Of a stretch of DNA of 64,000 nt, positions 9,787-20,681 are shown piece by piece (position 1 is the stretch's first letter; every line of letters begins with the position of its first letter). The notes under the pieces were generated by a model. The model had not been told where the DNA came from and made no database searches. It worked only from the letters and a program-made list of their open reading frames with translations. The DNA lies in the NCBI GenBank assembly GCA_037962975.1, contig CM075673.1:126748667-126812666 (forward strand), given 5' to 3'. The DNA comes from Clitoria ternatea (lineage: Eukaryota; Streptophyta; Magnoliopsida; Fabales; Fabaceae). Made by a program: the position numbers and the translations under genes.

Positions 9787-11546
9787 AGGAAGATGTTGAT
9801 GATCTTGTAGATACCTTCCAAGAAATAAACTTGGAAGACAAAGAAGAAGTCAACAATGAAGGAGGTGCAACACAAATTGATAAACAACAAGATTGGGTAA
9901 CCCTAAAGGATCATCCCTTGGACAAAATCATTGGAGAAATAACCAAAGGGGTATGTACTCGAAATGCCATTAGGAATGCATGCAATCACTTAGCTTTTGT
10001 ATCTCAAATTGAACCTAAAAATATTGATGAAGCCATTATTGATGAACATTGGATGTTGGCCATACAAGAAGAATTAAACCAATTTGAAAGAAATGAAGTT
10101 TGGGAACTTGTGCCAAGACCCAATGACCATCTAATAATAGGCACCAAATGGGTTTTTAGAAATAAGTTAGATGAAAATGGTTTAATAACAAGAAACAAAG
10201 CTAGACTAGTTGCAAAGGGATACAATCAAGAAGAGGGAATAGATTATGAAGAAACGTATGCTCCCGTAGCTAGGTTAGAAGCCATTAGGTTATTGTTAGC
10301 TTTTGCATGTTGTATGGATTTTAAACTTTATCAAATGGATGTCAAAAGTGCATTTTTAAACGGCTTTATTCAAGAAGAAGTTTATGTAGATCAACCTCCC
10401 GGCTTCGAAAATCATAAATTTCCAAACCATGTCTTTAAATTGAGAAAAGCCTTATATGGTTTAAAACAAGCTCCAAGAGCTTGGTATGAAAGACTAAGTA
10501 AATTCCTTTTAGAACACAATTTTGAAAGAGGAAAGGTTGATACTACACTGTTTATAAAACGCAAAAATAATGACATTCTTTTGGTACAAATTTATGTTGA
10601 TGATATAATATTCGGTGCTACTAATGAAAATCTTTGTCAAGAGTTTGCCAAGATTATGCAGAATGAGTTTGAAATGTCCTTGATGGGAGAACTCACCTTC
10701 TTCCTTGGATTACAAATAAAACAAGCAAATGATGGAACGTTCATTAGTCAAACCAAGTATTGTAAAGAACTACTCTAAAGGTTTGAAATGGACAAGTCAA
10801 ACGAAATAGCCACACCTATGAGTACATCTTGCTATTTAGACAAAGATGAAAAGGGTAAGGACATTGAAATCACTAAATATCGAGGTATAATTGGATCCTT
10901 ACTTTATTTAACTGCTAGTAGGCCCGATATTATGTTTACGGTATGCATGTGTGCTAGATATCAAGCATGTCCTAAAGAATCACACTTAACTGCCGTAAAA
11001 AGAATTTTGAAATATCTTGTGGGTACTCAAAATGTTGGTTTGTGGTATCCCAAAGGCGTTGAATGTAATCTTTTAGGATATTCTGACTCTGACTTTGCGG
11101 GCTGTAAACTTGATAGAAAAAGTACTAGCGGCACATGTCATTTACTTGGTAGCTCCCTTGTTTCTTGGCATAGCAAGAAGCAAGCAAGTGTTGCATTATC
11201 GACGGCTGAGGCAGAATATGTAGTCGCCGGTAGTTGTTGTGCTCAAATTCTTTGGATGAGACAACAACTTCTTGATTTTGGCATTGTTTTAAACAAAGTA
11301 CCCATCAAATGTGATAATACTAGTGCTATTAATATCTCAAAGAATCCTGTAATGCACTCTAGAACCAAGCATATTGAGATTAGGCATCACTTCATCAGAA
11401 ACCATGTATTAAAAGGGGATTGTGTACTTGAGCATGTTGAAACTTCTAGGCAACTAGCAGATATCTTCACAAAACCCTTGGCTAGAGAACAATTCATCCA
11501 CATTAGAAGAGAATTAGGCATTCTTGACATGTCAAATTGTGTTTGA
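9787..11546 (+). pseudogene. E3 reverse transcriptase and RNase H (copia type)
   Basis: RT features in order: NEVWELVPRP (about 10095), GTKWVFRNKLDENG, ARLVAKGYNQ, the YAPVARLEAIR motif, QMDVKSAFLNG with the first catalytic Asp, PPGFE, LRKALYGLKQAPRAWY, and YVDDIIFG with the catalytic DD near 10590-10610. The connection and RNase H follow (ATPMSTSCYLDKDE, YLTASRPDIMF, GYSDSDFAG, LSTAEAEYV, DNTSAINISKNP, RTKHIEIRHHFIR), ending TGA at 11544-11546. A single TAA at 10776-10778, one base from lysine, splits it. Apart from that stop and the missing integrase upstream the domain set is complete. It would convert the transcript to cDNA and degrade the RNA strand. Confidence 0.93.
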
Positions 11547-12231
11547 ATGATGGAGTATTTTGATAAAAACTGTGTTGTATGGCATGATTAGATGAATGGT
11601 GTGACTCATTAATATTACATTTCATGTTTGCAACCTTGCTGTATGAAAACCTGGAGTTTTTGAACCAATAATCGATTATATGCATCCTCACAATCGATTA
11701 CTATGCTTCTGTTTCTTTGATAATCGATTAATATTTCATCCCTAATCGATTACAATGATTCTGTCTCTAATCTAATCGATTTCCCTTGATCCACAATCGA
11801 TTACACAGTCTCTGTTTCAGGTATAAAATGTTTCCTCTTCTCCATAATCGATTACCATCTTGCTCCAATCGATTAGGACGTTTCTGTTTCCATTATAATC
11901 GATTATGACAAAGATCTAATCGATTACACTCTGCATGAAATGGTTGGAATTCCCCAGAAACAGTGATCTAATCGATTACACTCTGTCTCGTAATCGATTA
12001 GCCTCGGTTCTGAAGAGTCAATATTGCAATTTCCAAGGCCTACTCGAACCACTCCCTCTCTTAACTCCCTTCACTCCTTTCTAAACCTAATTCCCTCCTT
12101 CCTAAGCCTAATTCTCACCTATAAATACCCCTCTCCTCACCTTCTCATCTCACACTACCTCCTTCCTCTCAAATCTTTCAAAAACTCTCAAACATTCTTC
12201 TCTCTTCATCTTCCTCCTTGCATTCCTCACC
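11547..12231 (+). repeat. E3 post-pol spacer with TAATCGATTA array
   Basis: Between RNase H and the extra ORF. 11669-12001 has about 12 copies of (T)AATCGATTA or close variants. The following 220 bases are C/T-rich (CTTCCTC, CTCACC) and contain CCTATAAATACCCC near 12119. That could be a TATA box or splice-acceptor context for a subgenomic message. No coding sequence recognised. Confidence 0.7.
12119..12128 (+). promoter_or_regulatory. Possible internal TATA box before the E3 extra ORF
   Basis: CTATAAATAC lies about 105 bases upstream of the ATG at 12232, with a C/T-rich stretch between, a spacing typical of plant core promoters and leaders. Function is inferred from sequence only. Confidence 0.35.
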
Positions 12232-13350
12232 ATGTCTTCATCCCGCACTGTTAAGAGAGCACGATCCTCTATGGCTCAGGCCCTTAACCCCCTTGACTTC
12301 TCAAGGTTCTTCTCTTCCCCTAGAGACCTTCAAAATTTTGTGAAAAACTTTTCTGAAAAGGAAATAATGACTCCTCACTTCACCATTGCCGACACCTTTG
12401 ATAACCCCAGCCTAACCTTCACCCAAAGCCTTCACCACTACAACCTCTTTCCCTTCCTCTCCCTCAAGGAAGAAGAGTACTACCCTGAACTCATAAGGGT
12501 ATTCTACTGCAACCTCCGACTTGTCAACGGGATGGTTGAATCCAAAGTGAAGAACGCAACCATCAAATTCACCAATGCTCAATTTGCGGAAATCTCCCAG
12601 CTGCCTCTCAACAATGCTGATTTTGATGGAGGAGAACCGGAAGATGAATGGGGCTTCAATGTTCTAACTGCTCGTCAATCCTTGTGGAAAGCTGACCGCC
12701 CCAGGAGCAACCACAAACTGGTAGGACATTTGACCATGAACAACCGTCTGCTTCACTTTTTCTTGGTCAAAATGATAGTTCCTCGTGGTGGGAACTATGC
12801 CTTGGTGGAAGAGGATGATGTCCTCTTGATGTGGGCAATGCTGAACCACAAGGAGATTAACTGGGTTCAGTTGGTCAAATTCCATATGCGTCACGCAAAG
12901 GACCAACAAAAACTCCCTTATGGTATTCTCCTTACTAAAATTTTCAAATATTGTGGAGTAGACTTGGCTGGAGAATTATAAGAAAAAGTGCCTCCAAGAG
13001 CTTGCATTGGCACCCATCACCTCACCAAAATGGGTCTTGTTTTTACGCATGGAGCATGGTACTCACGAATGGAGGGCATTGATGCCAACATTCCCTTCGA
13101 AGCTCCTGCTGAAGAAGAACCCGTTCCTCCTCCTCCTCAACCATAAGCTGCACCTCAAGCCTCTTCATCTGCTCCTGCTGACCCCTTTGCATCACTCTAC
13201 GCCCATCTTGACCGCCGCTTCGATCGCCTTGAAAACTCCCTTCAAGAGTTCTCAATGACCGAGCAGCAACATTTTGAGATGATGCAACAACGTTATGAAG
13301 AGCTGTCCCATCAAATCGCTGAAATTCGTTTCTTTAATCCGGATAATTAG
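12232..13350 (+). pseudogene. E3 extra ORF in the envelope-like position
   Basis: ATG at 12232. One frame runs 373 codons to TAG at 13348-13350, broken by TAA at 12979-12981 and 13144-13146 (the second one base from Gln). The first 250 residues resemble the 'putative plant transposon protein' family found in legume and other Sireviruses (FYCNLRL, then VKNATIKFTNAQFAEISQLP). No signal peptide, membrane segment or N-glycosylation pattern of a true envelope is evident. After a proline-rich linker (EPVPPPPQP) the tail is a likely coiled coil (LDRRFDRLENSLQEF to the end). Its role in the element is not established. Confidence 0.75.
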
Positions 13351-13504
13351 ATCCACTTTTCATGTGTTGTTTAGGTTACTTTTGTTCTTTTTCAATCCTG
13401 TACTTTTGTTTCATGTAATTCCCTACTTTATGTTTTGCTAATTCAATAAAATTTTCCGTTCACAATATATCTCTTTACTTGCACTGTTTATTTTTGATGA
13501 TTCC

Positions 13505-13779
13505 AAAGGGGGAGAAGTATTATTAAATGTGATCATATCTTGTTTAACTTATCTTGTTTAAAATCTGAAAAAGATTGCCAAAGGATTAATAAATTCTTTT
13601 TGATTGGGGGAGATTTACTAAGAGATAAGAGAAAATTAGATAAAGATGCTGACTATGATTAAGAGATAATGCAGCAGATATGTTTTTGCAAAGAGATAAA
13701 ATTAGAGATAAGATTGACTTTTTAAAACTAACAACCCTCAAGAGATGAACATAGTTGTCATCATCAAAAATGGGGAGAA
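13505..13779 (+). other. E3 multiple polypurine tracts
   Basis: Three purine tracts precede the 3' LTR: AAAGGGGGAGAA at 13505-13516, TTGGGGGAGA at 13604-13613 and AAAAATGGGGAGAA at 13766-13779, the last directly at the LTR start. Reiterated PPTs are a published Sirevirus hallmark. The intervening sequence shows nothing else. Confidence 0.8.
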
Positions 13780-15172
13780 TGTGTTTGAATGTGTATACAG
13801 GTTCAGGAATTTTGATAATGACAAAAACACTCTTGAAGAAATCTGTGCAAAAACAAAGACATGGAACCAGGTGCTGAGAAACAGCGAAGCTAATCGATTA
13901 GGGCAACTATGCTAATCGATTAGGAGCATTCTATTTTGGAAGAGATTGCATCAGGCCACAAGCTAATCGATTACAGCAATGAAGCTAATCGATTATGAAG
14001 CTACTGGAATTAATCTAATCGACTACGCACTTGATGTAATCGATTACAACTGTAAAAAATAAGATTAAATACATCAGGTATAGTGGCTAAACGATTAAGG
14101 GAAGTTACACAATCGATTAGGAGGCTACTGGAATTAAGGTAATCGATTACCAGACATGCTAATCGATTAGGAAGCTGCGAAATCAAATTAAATGCATCAG
14201 GTACAGATGATAATCGATTACAGGAAAAGAAATAATTGATTATGGACCCTCTGACTTGAAGATAATCGATTACAACGCGAGGGTGTAATCGATTACACTA
14301 GTGGAAAAACACATTTAGGTGGGAAACCAGCTCATGTCTCCACTATTCTTCAAAATCCCACTAAGTGCAACGGCTAGGAAGAAGAAGGGCACACCTCAAC
14401 ACTTCAAATGGCTCTATAAATTGAGGAGGAACACAAGCACAAAGACACACCAAGAAGCTACAAATCCTTTGCTCTGTTTGGTGCTTTGTAAGCCCTATTT
14501 CTTGTATCTTGAATTTCATTTGTATATCCTCTTATCTTGAGAGATTAGATATTGTGTGAGCTATCATTTTGCTTATCCACTCTATTGAGAGAGTTACTTG
14601 CTTGTAAACACTACATCAAAACACCAAAGTTCACTCTAGGTTGAGTGGTTACAAAGGTTGAGGCTCAACCTTTGGGATATTGTGAGATTGAGAGATTGGG
14701 TGGGTTGCCCTTATACTTGTGAGGATTGGGTTCTTGAGTGTGGGACACTAGGAAGCAGCAATTGCTCAAAGTTGTATCTCTAGTCTACAATAGTGGAAAA
14801 TCCTCTAAGTGGGTTGCTTAGAGGCGAGACGTACACCGGATTGGTGGAACTCGTTAAATCGGTTTGCAAAGCTCTTCTCCCTTACTCTTTTACTTTCATA
14901 TACTGCACTTAACTGGCTTGTGTTGATTGATTGTGGCTTGCATACTTGAACTTGTTTAAATTGGTAAATCTTGAAGACTGCACACCAAGTGTTTGTTTAA
15001 TTGTCTCAGCTATATTTACCTTTGTTTTGCATTGTATATTTCACTAAACTTTATTTCACCTGCATAATCTTGTAAATTTGTATATAAGAATCAAGTTCAA
15101 AGGTATTCCAACTAAAAGTTTTAAAAACTCAATTCACCCCCTCTCTTGAGTATTGAGGCCACTTGAATAACA
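13780..15172 (+). mobile_element. E3 3' LTR
   Basis: TGTGTTTGAATG to GAATAACA, collinear with the 5' LTR, differing mainly by single bases and a shorter poly-C run near 15137. TATA box TATAAAT at 14415-14421. Followed by TSD ACCCA at 15173-15177. Confidence 0.95.
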
Positions 15173-15177
15173 ACCCA

Positions 15178-15656
15178 CGCTTGGGCTTAGAATTTCACGC
15201 TTTGAGCGTGACTTGTGTATTACTGCCACGCTTAAGCGCCCCAAGTTCACGCTTTAGCATGATCGGGCTGAGGTAGTTGGAAAACTTTTGTTCCAAATTT
15301 TTCGCTTAAGCGTGATGCTGTAAGCTTAAGCGTGAATGCCACATTGAAGTAATCTGATACCTGTTAGTTCGTTGCTTGAGCGTAGTTTCTCACGCTTGAG
15401 CGTGACATTCCCTTCCATATAATTCGCTTAAGCGAATAATGGGTCGCTTGAGCGTGATTCATATCTGATGCTACTTGTGTGTTTTAATTTGGGCGTTTAT
15501 ACGCCAAGATTTCAGCGTAGTTACGTGTACCTCAGGTATTGGGCTCAACAGTATAAAACCCTCTCAGTGTACAAACCCTAACTCTTTACGCCGAGGGTGT
15601 TTATTCTAGACCTTTTTAACTTTACTAGTTCCTTCATAGGTAACTAGGACGTTACA
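15178..15656 (+). mobile_element. E2: LTR remnant, right part with 3' end
   Basis: Continues the CGCTT(A/G)AGCG array (15178-15465) interrupted by E3. Then follows an LTR-like promoter segment: TATAAAA at 15552-15558, leader, and the terminus GGACGTTACA at 15647-15656, matching the ACGTTACA end of the E1 LTR. It is thus probably the 3' end of a Tekay-type LTR. No downstream internal region or second copy was seen, so solo LTR or truncated copy cannot be distinguished. Confidence 0.6.
15552..15558 (+). promoter_or_regulatory. E2 LTR TATA box
   Basis: TATAAAA in the context CAGTATAAAACCCTCTC about 100 bases before the LTR end, a typical plant core promoter sequence. Confidence 0.5.
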
Positions 15657-15893
15657 AGGCCTAAAGCATCAAGTATATACCCATACAAGACTCAAAAGTG
15701 GTCTAAAATTAAAATTATGGCCACACAAAGCCCAAACTAAAAATTACTTTCTAAACCTAATTAATTCTAAACAAAAGTATAAAATCCTAAAATATTTACA
15801 AAATGGAAAGAAAGGCCTAAAAGAGGCCCAATGGTAGAAGAAGGGAAAAACAAAATGAGTCCATAAAATGAAAAAGGAAAACAAAAATAAAAT
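15657..15893. other. AT-rich sequence, nothing recognised
   Basis: A-rich stretch rich in AAAACAAAA and AAAATGG words. No open frame of note and no repeat partner seen in the window. It is probably old transposon or unique intergenic sequence. Confidence 0.4.
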
Positions 15894-15902
15894 AAAAACA
15901 AA

Positions 15903-16168
15903 GGATAAATACACTTGTTGGTCCCCTATCTCTTAAATTATTCCCAGATTGGTCCCCTATCATTTTTTTAATTCAAAATGGTCCCTTAACCTTTTCAAAA
16001 AGTGTCAATTTGGTCCTTCTGTCAAGTCAAAATGGTCCCCTAACTTTTTTTTAAGGGCCAAATCGACACCTTTTAAAAAAGTTAGGGGACCATTTTGAAT
16101 TAAAAAAATGATATGGGATCAATCTAGGAATAACTTAAGAGATAGGGGACCAAAGTGTGTATTTAACC
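15903..16168. mobile_element. Foldback MITE with 9-bp target duplication
   Basis: 266 bp. The two ends are near-complete inverted repeats: GG(A/T)TAAATACAC at the left and its reverse complement at the right, extending about 85 bases per side with the TTGGTCCCCTATC core. It is flanked by AAAAACAAA at 15894-15902 and 16169-16177. A 9-bp duplication and long terminal inverted repeats fit a Mutator-like (MULE) MITE. The flank is A-rich, so a chance match is somewhat easier than usual. No coding capacity, so movement needs a transposase from elsewhere. Confidence 0.75.
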
Positions 16169-16177
16169 AAAAACAAA

Positions 16178-16926
16178 AGCAAAAAGAAGGAAAGACATGA
16201 GATTTGCCACCAGGGTCAAATACTAACCTTTTTAAGAATATAAGAAAAGATAGCATAAAAGAACACAGAGAAGATCCCTCAAGAGTTCACAAACTAACTC
16301 ATGTAATCCTTCATGTATCCTAGAGATGGTATGAATAACATGATGCTCAATGAGGATGAGATGAGGTATAGGTAGATGAGCATGTGAGATATGAGTAAAC
16401 AAGGATATAGTATGAAAAGGAAAAGGTTGAAATGCCCTAAGGGGATCATAATAAGTATTGGCATTTAAACTAGGAACTAGAGTATGAATGGCATGCAAGG
16501 ATGCTACTAGCTCCCAATATAATCTCCTATGAAAATAAATAGTAACAACATGATCATATATACAATGAGGTTGTAGACATAAAGTGTGAGGCAATGAACA
16601 AAATGATAAACCTATAAACTTCGTAGATACAAGGAAAATAAGAAAAGAAAAAACTCTTAGGAAGGTCAACTTAAAGGAATATAGACACATGTCCCTATCC
16701 TAAAAGTTCCTATGGTGACTATATACAAGTAATCCTAATCAAACTATGTACACACGTAGATCCATCTAGAAGAGAGGTGCAAGAAAAGAGAGGTTCCCAT
16801 TAAGCAAAAAGAGATGCTAGGAGTGTATTGGTCATAAAGCATGTAGAAGGGTTTGTGAAGGAGCAAGGCTCTCTTGACATGAAGTTTGGAGGCAAGAACA
16901 AAAGAATGCCTCATGGAGTCTATTAG
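16178..16926. other. AT-rich sequence without recognised features
   Basis: A 152-codon open frame exists on the minus strand (16232-16690), but its composition (Ile/Leu/His/Phe-rich with no family motif) looks like chance. No repeat partner found in the window. Confidence 0.35.
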
Positions 16927-17089
16927 TGTATGCACTATAAGCTATTAATGTATCAATTTTAACTTATCAATAAATAAGTATTTTGAGTTTTAAGATTGTT
17001 TTAAAACTATTTATCCTTGGAATAATAGGTCATATGAGAATTGTTCCTAAAATGTCCCTAATAAAGTATTTACATAAGGACATGTAAAT
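16927..17089 (+). repeat. Inverted partner of 19450-19615
   Basis: TGTATGCACTATAAGC through CCCTAATAAAGTATTTACAT to CATGTAAAT matches the reverse complement of about 19450-19615 over most of its length (for example ATAGGTCATATGAGA and TTCCTAAAATGTCCCT are shared). It stops exactly where the solo-LTR-like block begins. Confidence 0.75.
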
Positions 17090-19048
17090 TGTAACATCCT
17101 TGAAATTATTTTAATAAATAAAGAAGCGTAATTAAATTGAGAGATAATTATTTAATTATTTGGAATAGAATTACTTAACCAATAAATGGAGGCGATGGTT
17201 AAATGAAATTTGTGATGGTGGTAAATAATTAATTACCAAGGTAAAAGTGAAGTCTAATAAGTTATTTAATGAAATAAAGGAAAGAAAATAGGATTTTTGG
17301 AATTAAAAGAAAATGGAAAAGGGGGAAATTGTAAATGACCATGGTGCCCTTGCTATTAATGAATCAAAATTCTTAAAGGCTTTCTTCTTCCATTCTCGTG
17401 TGAATGTGAAAGGTGAAGGTGAAGCTGAAATCTTGCATGCCATTTTTATTTTCTTAAGCTTCAAATTGTAGGCCGATCCTTGGTCGATTCTCGTAAGTGA
17501 ATACATTTTTAGAGTCCTTGAGGTGAGAGCTACGCAAAGGTACTTCCAATTTTAGGAATCGACTCGCTTTTCTTTTCCTTAAATTTTTGGGTTTTTGGGG
17601 TTTGGTAAAAATGTTGAGTTTCTAAACCGGTAAAATGGTCCTTGTGACCTCTAGATGGCAAATACGCTGATGGGCTTGCATTTTGACGCTTGTAGGTTGA
17701 GGAGTGGGGGTCGCAGTCTCATTAGAATGGAGGGATTCTTGAACTTGATGTCAGAATCCATTGAGTGAACGCTTAGATCTAGTTGTATATATAAGTAAAC
17801 TTTTAGTGACGATTAACTGTGTGATAATTTGTTAAGCCATGGTAAATGGTAAGTGTTGATATGCATATTATGTGGTATGTCTAATAAATATTATGGATGA
17901 TTTTGTATATAGATATACGTGTGTTAATTACGTGATGAACATTGTGATGAAAATGCGTGATGAATATGGTATAATGAATTATATATTGTAATGCCATTGA
18001 ATACTTATTGGTCTGACATAGTTGTGAATGTTGTATGATGCATGGATATCTGAATAAGGAAATTCATAAATAATGGTTAGAGTGATCCCTACAGTGATGG
18101 GTTTGGCTTTACGCTTGAGACCCTGCAGGAGGTCTTCGGAGTATACTAAAGCGGGCGTCTAATGGTTTGGCTTTACACTTGAGACCGGATAGCCCGTGGC
18201 AAATCGAGTATACTCTGACTCAGAGTGAATGTTGCCAAGACCATGGAGTGCCCGTTCTACAAAGATATGATTGGCCATTATGATGATAGGACTACGGGTC
18301 CTTACCCATTTGTGAAAACCAGAATGAGGAGAGCTTTGGTCGCTCTAGTTGGGCAAGGAGAATGAGGTCGGATGGTTATGCATATGGTTATTGATATGTG
18401 AGATTGATAAGTGGAAGATGGGCCCACATGCATCATGATGACTAATAAAGAAAATGGAAATAATGAAGTGAACTCATGCATTGCATCATTGTATTGAGAT
18501 TGTGACTGTTTGTTGTTTAAGTATGAGTGCAATAACCTTAGTAATCCTGGGAGGTGAATAGGAAAGTGGGAATGGTCAACTAAGATCAAGAGTGGTGAGA
18601 TAACTTAGAATGTATCTTAGGAACCCCAAAGAGAGTATGAGGAACTCAAACCTAGATTGTTTGTATTGTATGTGGGCAGGTGTTGATGAGACTCCTTCCC
18701 GATTGTCGTGGAGGTGAAGACTCACCCTTACGCTAAATTTTCCAGACATCATGGGGATGGAGACAGACTTCGCATCGAGGATCGACTAGACTCTTCTTGG
18801 ACCGCGGACGAATAGAATAGGTCAAATTTTATTTTCTTTATGGGAGCCTGTGTGCCCCTTTACTTTTAGTTGTACAGTTGTTGTTATGACCATGTCTTGC
18901 ATATGAATATATTGTATATATGATGTCTATTCCACCAAGTTTTCTTGTACAAAAAAAAACGTCCACATTTTTCTAAAAACTCGTAACCTCTTAGTTGACC
19001 AGGATAATCTAGTGGAAAGGATTGTCCTAGTTGACCGAGGGTGTTACA
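17090..19048 (+). mobile_element. Solo LTR of a Tekay-type Ty3/gypsy element
   Basis: 1959 bp, TGTAACATCC start and GGTGTTACA end, the same terminal words as the E1 and E8 LTRs. No PBS follows and no PPT precedes it, so it looks like a solo LTR. The flanks are TAAAT and CTATG, not a duplication. Either a later rearrangement removed one flank or the ends belong to different insertions. A poly-A run and a CTTTACGCTTGAGACC pair (18109 and 18171) are seen inside. No gene. Confidence 0.6.
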
Positions 19049-19615
19049 CTATGCATTTCCTTAGTCTTACTCCATCAAGTGGCCTATAGATATCACTCTT
19101 GTCATATAGGAGAGACAAATCCCATCTACATCACTTACATCCCTTTGCATAATTTGTTCATTGCCTAATCACAACCTTTATAGTCCTCTTGTTACAGAAG
19201 ACATTTGATTGTATTAAAACAACAAACTCCTTATATAGGAATCATAGTGACTTCAGGTTAAAAGACTACATATACCATTATCACATTGAGAATCGTTTAT
19301 GGCATTCATGTAATGATCCATGCAACGTTCTCATGGTGGGTCTATCCAGTACATCATAACTCTTAATGTGTACCCGTGTGAAGACTTGATATCATCTATA
19401 TCCATGATCTATAAGATCAGATCATCAATACACTCACATACTAGTCTTAATGTATTTACATGTCCCCATGTAAATACTTGACTAGGGACATTTTAGGAAT
19501 AACTCTCATATGACCTATTACTCTAAGGATAAGTAAAGGCTGGTAAACTATTTAACAAAAAATGTCTTATTCAAAATTATGCGTCCTATATAGGCTCTTA
19601 GTGCATATTCCAACA
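19049..19615 (-). mobile_element. Fragment of an element starting TGTTGGAATATGCAC (minus strand)
   Basis: Read on the minus strand this begins TGTTGGAATATGCACTA, and its first 165 bases are matched in opposite orientation at 16927-17089. The text (for example GGATGTAAGTGATGTAGATG on the minus strand) is of a type I associate with dispersed legume repeats, but I cannot name the family. It could be one half of a transposon with long terminal inverted repeats, or an LTR-like fragment facing an independent copy. Confidence 0.5.
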
Positions 19616-19707
19616 GTTTGGGGTTGAGGGTGGAATCGGTTACACTTATTATGAGTATGTTTCTTTTGCTTATGCCTAAAATATATGGATTCAATTCTTT
19701 TAAGCAG

Positions 19708-19801
19708 GAGATAATATATTTGGAACAAGTGCATCTGATACCGCAGAATCAATCTTTGAAGCCTTTGGTCTTGCCATGGAATCAGGACTTCCTTGGGCAA
19801 C
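19708..19801 (+). pseudogene. Unidentified exon-like fragment
   Basis: After an acceptor-like TTTTAAGCAG the frame starting at the third base reads DNIFGTSASDTAESIFEAFG and continues LAMESGLPWATG. It has balanced composition, unlike the surrounding AT-rich noise. I do not recognise the protein. It lies in the same orientation as the SR-protein and CDC48C fragments downstream. Confidence 0.4.
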
Positions 19802-20412
19802 GGGAGGATGATATACTTAGGGAGCATATTGGTATTTTTCCTTTTCAATTTCTACTTCTTTGAAGTTATGTATAATGCTTAATTGTTATGGGAGTTGCAA
19901 GTGGATGATATACTTATGGAGCAAATTAGTATCCATGGAACTAAAAAGTACTCACACTCACCCTATTACCTTTTTTGTTATTCTTGTTTTGAATTATTCT
20001 ATAGTCATTAGTGTTTTTTCATTTTCAATGGATATATGAGAATAAAGGATTTGATTTGTAATAATTTCATGTAGTTGCAACAATCTTTGGATAAGTAAAA
20101 TTCATTGTTCTTTTAATTAGATTGAAAGTTATTTCTAGTTATTTTTAAAATAATTTTTGTTTTTTGGTATCTGTAGTGAATTCATATTTCATTTTATGTT
20201 ATCTACCTTCTGCATGATTACTCCTGAAGCTCATTCAAAACTATAGGTTGTTTATTATTGATTTGTATGGATTGTTGAAAGTGTGGCTTGTGATAGTTTG
20301 AAGTCTAGATGATAAATGTGGACATCTACTATCAACCCACCATCCAAATACAAGTTTGTTAACTCATTAACCATGCATATAGTGTTTCTGATGTCTTTGG
20401 ATTTTATTGTAG

Positions 20413-20577
20413 GGAGCCTAGAGGTTTTGGGTTTGTTCAGTATGTGGACCCAACTGATGCTGTAGATGCAAAACATCATATGGATGATCAAATTCTTCTA
20501 GGACGTGAGTTAACTATGGTGTTTGCTGAAGAGAACAGAAAGAAACTTGTGGAAATAAGAGTGAGAGAGCGTCAGAG
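20413..20577 (+). pseudogene. SR splicing factor (SCL33/SC35-like) fragment, RRM exon
   Basis: The exon is bounded by an acceptor (TTTTATTGTAG) and a donor (CAGAG|GTAATA). It encodes the second half of an RNA recognition motif: EPRGFGFVQYVDPTDA (the RNP1 core), then AKHHMDDQILLGRELTMVFA and ENRKKLVEIRVRERQR. This closely resembles plant SCL-type serine/arginine-rich splicing factors, which bind pre-mRNA in the nucleus. The first half of the RRM (RNP2) was not found upstream. A second piece follows at 20682-20772. It is a captured or relic fragment, not a gene. Confidence 0.75.
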
Positions 20578-20681
20578 GTAATATAAACTATTGGATGTTC
20601 ATATTGTGTTTGTGCATATCACATCTTATGTTATTAGTATTTTTAGTTTAATCGATATTTATGGACAAATCATATGATTAG

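Larger units (their letters stand above)
6499..15172 (+). mobile_element. E3: full-length Ty1/copia Sirevirus lacking integrase
   Basis: 8674 bp, TSD ACCCA, LTRs of 1395 and 1393 bp, an initiator-Met-tRNA PBS, gag with CCHC knuckles, protease remnant, RT-RNase H, an extra ORF in the envelope-like position, and several PPT-like tracts. A long gag with coiled coil, the extra ORF and multiple PPTs are features of the Sirevirus genus. The integrase coding region is missing between about 9780 and 9795, so the copy cannot move alone. By eye the LTRs differ at about 20 positions (about 1.4%). With the commonly used grass rate of 1.3e-8 per site per year that is near half a million years; the rate for this host is an assumption. 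Confidence 0.95.

Noticed and set aside
16232..16690. 152-codon minus-strand open frame as a host gene
   Set aside because: Low-complexity hydrophobic composition, no domain, no plausible upstream signals, AT-rich surroundings.
17085..19053. A target duplication for the block 17090-19048
   Set aside because: TAAAT and CTATG do not match and shifting the border by a few bases did not help.
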